Assembly: GCA_021399435.1 (NCBI GenBank)
Contig: JAJTUP010000004.1
Location: 1,736,001 to 1,800,000, forward strand
Reading direction: 5' to 3'
From: Diaporthe sp. PMI_573
Taxonomy: Eukaryota > Ascomycota > Sordariomycetes > Diaporthales > Diaporthaceae
Length of the DNA stretch: 64,000 nucleotides
The position numbers and the translations under genes are program-made. Shown one piece after another: positions 59,438-64,000 of the stretch. A model generated the notes under the pieces. The model ran no database searches and had not been told where the DNA came from. It saw only the letters and a program-made list of their open reading frames with translations. Numbering within the stretch: the stretch's first letter is position 1; every line of letters starts with the position of its first letter.

Positions 59438-60365
59438 TATCAAGGGGCTTGGTAGATCATGGGAGCTCACTGCTGGCCGTCCGCACTCAGATAGTCTGTC
59501 TGTCTGCTTGGATGCTGTCGAAGACCTGCAGCCAGCCCCTTTCCTAACCCTGAATCCGAGGGTTCAACGGATGGAAGGGGGAACTGGGGGTGGTGATTGT
59601 TGTCAAATTGGTCGCCGTTGATTGGCAGCAACATCTTCACTGGCACCTGACCCTGCAGCCGGAGCCGCAGCCCAGCGTGGGGGAGATTGTCACCCCTCCA
59701 TCCCGCTATCGGGCCCAGTGTAGAGCAGCGCTGGCCCAGATTAGACTACTGTATTATTTGTCCGTATTTGCCTGCTGTGTGGAAGATGGCAGCAATTGGT
59801 AGTTCCAAGGCAATTGTGGACGAGGCTCAAGATCAATTGATCAATTGAAAAGACACAGACCTCTGACCCGGCTTGAATCATTCGCCGGCAAATGCAAGTG
59901 CATCTCATTATTCATAGCGGCGGCTTGTCTCGGCTCGGCCGCAGTGCGCTGCGTATCTTGTGACCGCAGAATGACAAGTCGTGTGTAATACCAAAACCAA
60001 CCTCGCGGTTATACTTGCACTTAGGGGTCTAGTGTGCCACTCTTCAACCATCCTGTCACCGCACAGTCAACAGGATCCGGGACGGGGCTGCCAGGCCTGC
60101 TGGGAAACCTGGCCTCATCAGTCTTACGACTATTTTAGTCCTGCCGGCCCTCGGCCCCCCCTTCCTCGAACATCCCGTCTGCTTTGTTCTTCTCTTCTCA
60201 TAACTACTTTCCTTGCGGTAACCACACTCGCAACACGCCAAGGTCCCTCTCCCGAGAGACCACGATACTGCATACCGCCCAGTCGCACGTACGTTCGATC
60301 CTAGCATCTCTTCGTGCCGTCCCGAACCCACGACAGGAACACAGAAACCTCAGACAAAAGTCATC
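59438..60365. promoter_or_regulatory. Divergent promoter region of gpi10 and ornithine aminotransferase
   Basis: A 928-bp gap between divergent start codons. The side facing the aminotransferase has a pyrimidine-rich tract near 60183-60217, as is common before fungal transcription starts. The following leader to 60365 has no upstream ATG. No TATA box was recognised. Confidence 0.5.
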
Positions 60366-62065
60366 ATGGCGCCCCACGCAGACAAGGACGTCTCTGTCAC
60401 CAATGGCGCGACCAACGGCGCCTCGGGCTACCACGCCACCTCCACCAAGTCCGCCATTGCTGCCGAGAACCAGTTCGCCGCGCACAACTACCACCCCCTG
60501 CCCGTCGTCTTCGCGAAGGCCCAGGGCGTCAACGTCTGGGACCCCGAGGGCAAGCACTACCTCGACTTCCTGTCCGCCTACAGCGCCGTCAACCAGGGTC
60601 ACTGCCACCCGGAGCTGATCAAGGCCCTGACTGAGCAGGCCGGCCGCCTGACCCTGAGCTCGCGCGCATTCCACAATGACGTCTTCCCCGTCTGGGCCGA
60701 GAAGGTGCGCTCCGTGTTCGGCTACGACATGGTGCTGCCCATGAACACCGGCGCCGAGGCTGTCGAGACTGCCATCAAGATCGCGAGGAAGTGGTCATAC
60801 AAGGTCAAGGGCGTGCCTGAGAACAAGGCCCTGGTGTTTTCCGCAACCGAGAACTTTCACGGAAGGACGGTGAGTGCTGCTTGCGGCTGAGCAGCGTGGC
60901 TACAGTCTTGTATGAGAAAATGGAGGCACTGGGATCTAATCACACCAAGTATAGATGACGGCGATCTCGCTGTCTGTTGACCCAGAGTCGCGCGACAACT
61001 ACGGCCCATTTGTGCCAAACATCGGTGCTTTCTGCCCTTCCACCGGCGACCCCATCCGCTTCAACAACGTGGCGGACCTCGAGGCCGTCCTCGAGCGTCA
61101 CGGCAAGGAAACCGCAGCTTTCATCGTCGAGCCCATCCAGGGCGAGGCCGGCGTCGTGGTGCCGGACGACGACTACCTCAGCAACGTTGCTGCTCTGTGC
61201 AAGAAGCACAACGTCCTCTTCATCTGCGACGAGATCCAGACAGGCATTGGCCGCACCGGCAAGATGCTCTGCCACCAGTGGGCCAACGTCAAGCCCGACC
61301 TGGTCACGCTCGGCAAGGCCATCTCCGGCGGCATGTATCCTGTGTCGTGTGTCCTCGGAGACAAGGACGTCATGCTTGTGGTCGAGCCGGGTACCCACGG
61401 CTCCACCTACGGTGGAAACCCGCTGGGCTGCGCCGTCTCCGTGCGCGCCCTGGAGCTCATCGAGGAGGAGGACATGGTCGGGAAGGCCGAGAAGCTGGGC
61501 AACATCTTCCGTGAGGGTGTGGCCTCCTTCAAGTCGCCGCTCGTCACCAAGGTCCGGGGCAAGGGTCTGCTCAACGCCGTCGTCATCGACGAGTCTGCCA
61601 CCAATGGACGCACTGCGTAAGTTGAACCCCTAGATCCACAGGGGAGCAGTATCAGCCGATTACTGGAGCCTCCAGGGTTCCGGTATGCACGCAGCTATTC
61701 CTCCCCACATTCCCATCTTTGTAAGGAGACGACTAATTGTGAGCAGCTGGGATCTTTGCATTCTCCTGAAATCCAAGGGTGTTCTGGTAAGTCATTTCCC
61801 AATGTCCACCGGCGGTCCATCTATTGTCACCTCACATGACCACCTGTCTCCCTCACCGCCTATCCCGCATGGACCGCTGCAACGTACAAAGCAAAACTGC
61901 AAAAAGCCACAGAAAACTAACACAATGCAGGCCAAACCGACGCACGGTAACATTATCCGGTTCGCTCCTCCTCTCGTAATTAGCGAGGCGGAGCTGCGCA
62001 AGGCTCTTGACATAATTGGCGAGGCCCTGAAGGAGCTCCCTAACGCACAGAAGGCCGAGCATTAA
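60366..62065 (+). CDS. Ornithine aminotransferase (ornithine-oxo-acid transaminase)
   Basis: PLP enzyme converting ornithine and 2-oxoglutarate to glutamate semialdehyde and glutamate; in fungi it is cytosolic and serves arginine catabolism (Car2 in yeast). Exons 60366-60869, 60955-61616, 61747-61786 and 61931-62065 give 446 residues. The introns are 85, 130 and 144 nt. The 40-nt third exon encodes [13 protein letters not shown] and restores the family's C-terminal domain. Landmarks: [12 protein letters not shown] and [19 protein letters not shown], the PLP-ring Asp in [14 protein letters not shown] (about 260), and the Schiff-base Lys in TLGKAISGG (about 289). [11 protein letters not shown] and [14 protein letters not shown] follow. 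There is no obvious mitochondrial targeting peptide. The ATG has A at -3. Confidence 0.96.
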
Positions 62066-62639
62066 GTGGAGACAGCTGGAATCCGGGGGATGCGATGGAG
62101 CCCTTGGTCTGTGTTTTACTGGACCCCGGGCTCAGTTGGCCAGACGACAAACGTCATCCAGCCAACGCAACAAGACATCAATCCCTACGGGCACCGCTTA
62201 CCGCCCCACCAGCTGATGGGAAGGACTCAAAAGAGGAGGGAAAATCACTTGGCGAAAAGAACGTCTTTCTCAGCGGTGGGGGTCAGGAGGCGGTTAGGGT
62301 GTGCGTCAGCTCCTGCGGCTCTGCCTGGGGTTCCTCCACCGGAACCCCTGGCAGCTCAACAGGCAGCAGGCGGGCCCCCTTGAGCTTGATGACGCGGGCC
62401 AGATCAGGCTCGTGGTTGTTATAGGCAACTGAAATTGGGAGGCTGGTGCGTGGTATTCCAGGACGGCTTGGAAACGGGCAAGAGCGTACCATGGGCCAGG
62501 CCTCAATTTCAGTGGTGATAGCCCCTAGGCAGCACAGATAGATTTCGCAAGAATTCTAGATGATATCACCGAAGCAAACAGTTCAGTAGACCGTTTCGTC
62601 GTGACAGAATAAGTCTCAACAATTAGGGATCTCACCCAC
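62066..62639. other. 3' flank of the ornithine aminotransferase gene
   Basis: Expected to hold the 3'UTR. No protein-like frame. Confidence 0.5.
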
Positions 62640-62945
62640 TCAGATGCTGTATACAACCTGAGAAGGGATTTGGCCCCGGTGGACGCGAAACTCCGCGACC
62701 TCGGATTCTGATGGAATTGAGCTGGGGCCTAGCCGGATGAAAAGCCCACTCATATGAACATGGACTTGCTCTGCAAACCAGAGGGCAAATTGTCTTATTG
62801 CCCCTGCGCCCAATAATCTGTTGTCACAAGTCCCAATCAGAAACTCGATCAGGACTTGGCCAATTACTGCTGCCGGATAATGGCCCATATAGAAATGTGT
62901 GATGGCTAATGCTCGAATGCGGTTTCGCACACATTTCAAGGACAA
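62640..62945 (-). other. Possible short coding remnant
   Basis: A minus-strand frame of 101 codons has protein-like composition (HYPAAVIGQVLIEFLIGT, then AIRQFALWFAEQ) and ends VVYSI. It opens without an early ATG, starting from TTG, and no upstream exon was identified. The local DNA is AT-richer than the core genes. Unrecognised; it may be a fragment. Confidence 0.2.
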
Positions 62946-63473
62946 TATGGTTGTGCCTCGTCAGTCGAAGCTATATTCAACCACATATCCACGCAGACCG
63001 TAAAATATACCGCAGAAGGTGTCCGTGTACATCCTGCGGAAACGTCTTTTGCTTGAAGTTTGAAATGAACTGGAAACAGCCTCGTAGGATCAATTGTCTC
63101 CAGCACATCATGCGCCCCCCCCCCCCCGGAGGGGTCTCTATGTTAGGACTGCTGTTGCTACTCATGGACTCTTCGGATTTCACTTTTCCAAGTGGCAGAG
63201 AGCCCTGTGAGATCGCTTCTATGACCAGTCACTAGATCATGACAACCCAAAGAATATTGGGAATGCCCGCTCCTGAGAGCCGCTTTACAAGCCATGGAAA
63301 TCTGTCACTCACCCTCGTCCTTCGTTGTGACAATGCCACTGTCTTGAGCATGGAAGCGGTAAAATGTGTTGACCTTATCACTCGTACGCCAGCTGGCTGA
63401 GTAGCCTCCCTCCGTCAATCATCTCGAGCCCACAGAGATCAATTATTTGGCAGTGATTCATTGCCTCGTCCAC

Positions 63474-63483
63474 ATATATAAAT
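63474..63483 (+). promoter_or_regulatory. TATA-box-like element
   Basis: ATATATAAAT lies about 260 bases before an ATG at 63741 and is followed by an A/C-rich leader-like stretch (63515-63740), a common arrangement for strongly expressed fungal genes. Confidence 0.4.
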
Positions 63484-63740
63484 CGCCAATGCCTCAGGGC
63501 AAATGCCGGTTCCTGCCCATCAGCATCAATTAACATCAAGAGCGTTCGCAAAATCAGAAGTAATCCTCAAGGTCCGTTACACAATACACAAGGCAGAGCC
63601 AGCTCGAACAACACAAGGTCGAAAAATCGTCAAAAGCACACCCCACAACCACGACAGAAACGTGACATCATCCAGCATAACCATCGAAACACCATTCCAC
63701 ACGGTCCGTCCTGAAAGAATCACTCGTAAACTCATCAACA

Positions 63741-63833
63741 ATGTCTAACCAGCCAACCTGCCCGAATTGTGGCGGGCCTCACGAGACGAACATCTGTCCC
63801 GCGCCTCCGCCATTGAACCCGCTGCCCAATTGA
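63741..63833 (+). CDS. Short zinc-knuckle-like frame, possibly first exon or broken gene
   Basis: The ATG at 63741 has A at -3 and opens a 30-codon frame starting MSNQPTCPNCGGPHETNICP. The Cys and His residues are spaced C-x2-C-x3-H-x4-C, close to the CCHC zinc knuckle (C-x2-C-x4-H-x4-C) of nucleic-acid-binding and retroelement Gag proteins. A Pro-rich PAPPPLNPLPN and a stop follow. No donor restores a longer frame convincingly, and the window ends 167 bases later. It may be a small gene, a first exon or a remnant. Confidence 0.3.
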   Translation: MSNQPTCPNCGGPHETNICPAPPPLNPLPN

Positions 63834-64000
63834 CAGCACGTAATGGACCTGGAGTAAGATCTGCTCCTTCCCCCGAGAACCTTGTTTGGGAGCATTTTGA
63901 GGCATACTTGGGAATATGTCGTAGTCAATTCTTTGCTGGAGATCACTAGGCTACACTTCTACCATCAGGGCTTGGTGCGACGAAGGAATGGGGGTCCTTG

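Noticed and set aside
59438..59470. Eleven-codon N-terminal extension of Gpi10
   Set aside because: It depends on a GTG start; the ATG at 59437 is the first standard start in frame.

Overview
The window looks like nuclear DNA of a filamentous ascomycete (Pezizomycotina, most likely a Sordariomycete). Three things support this. Most protein genes carry short introns (49-91 nt) with GTRNGY-type donors and CTRAY-type branch sites. The recognisable proteins are fungal orthologues (PalH, Lag1, Cdc48, a Tea4/Bud14-type SH3 protein, a Sac7-type RhoGAP, Gpi10, ornithine aminotransferase). Coding exons are GC-rich and the intergenic stretches are long (2-7 kb). There is no sign of bacterial, plasmid, CRISPR or rRNA sequence, and no tRNA was recognised by eye. 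The species cannot be named from sequence alone.

Layout. 1-4.6 kb: gene-free DNA and the leader of an HMT1/ABCB6-type half ABC transporter (4660-7795, +). 10.2-11.8 kb (-): a Lag1-type ceramide synthase. 16.4-18.7 kb (-): the ambient-pH sensor PalH/Rim21, intronless. 18.7-25 kb: no supported gene. 25.0-30.1 kb: an accessory-looking island, less GC-rich, with a broken NACHT/STAND NTPase remnant, a two-TM membrane protein, a degenerate protein kinase and two unidentified minus-strand coding pieces. 32.7-36.3 kb (+): a large SH3 polarity protein with a PP1-docking motif. 37.7-38.4 kb (+): a small unidentified fungal protein. 40.4-43.1 kb (-): Cdc48/p97. 43-49.9 kb: gene-poor. 49.9-52.7 kb (+): a Sac7-type RhoGAP. 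55.3-57.2 kb (+): a Dal5-type MFS permease. 57.5-59.4 kb (-): GPI mannosyltransferase 3 (Gpi10/PIG-B), divergent from 60.4-62.1 kb (+): ornithine aminotransferase. The right edge holds a TATA-preceded short zinc-knuckle-like reading frame.

The core genes are housekeeping or signalling genes (metal/vacuole transport, sphingolipid and GPI-anchor synthesis, pH sensing, polarity, protein quality control, arginine catabolism). They form no obvious operon-like pathway or secondary-metabolite cluster. The most unusual observations are post-transcriptional or architectural: two stop-free introns of length divisible by three (HMT1, RhoGAP), a 5'UTR intron that removes an upstream ATG, an overlapping uORF whose stop is created at a splice junction, an in-frame skippable second exon in cdc48, a five-copy NGHA linker with a vacuolar-type dileucine motif in the ABC transporter, and the degenerate NACHT/kinase island. 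All exon boundaries were read by eye from splice signals, reading frame and family knowledge.
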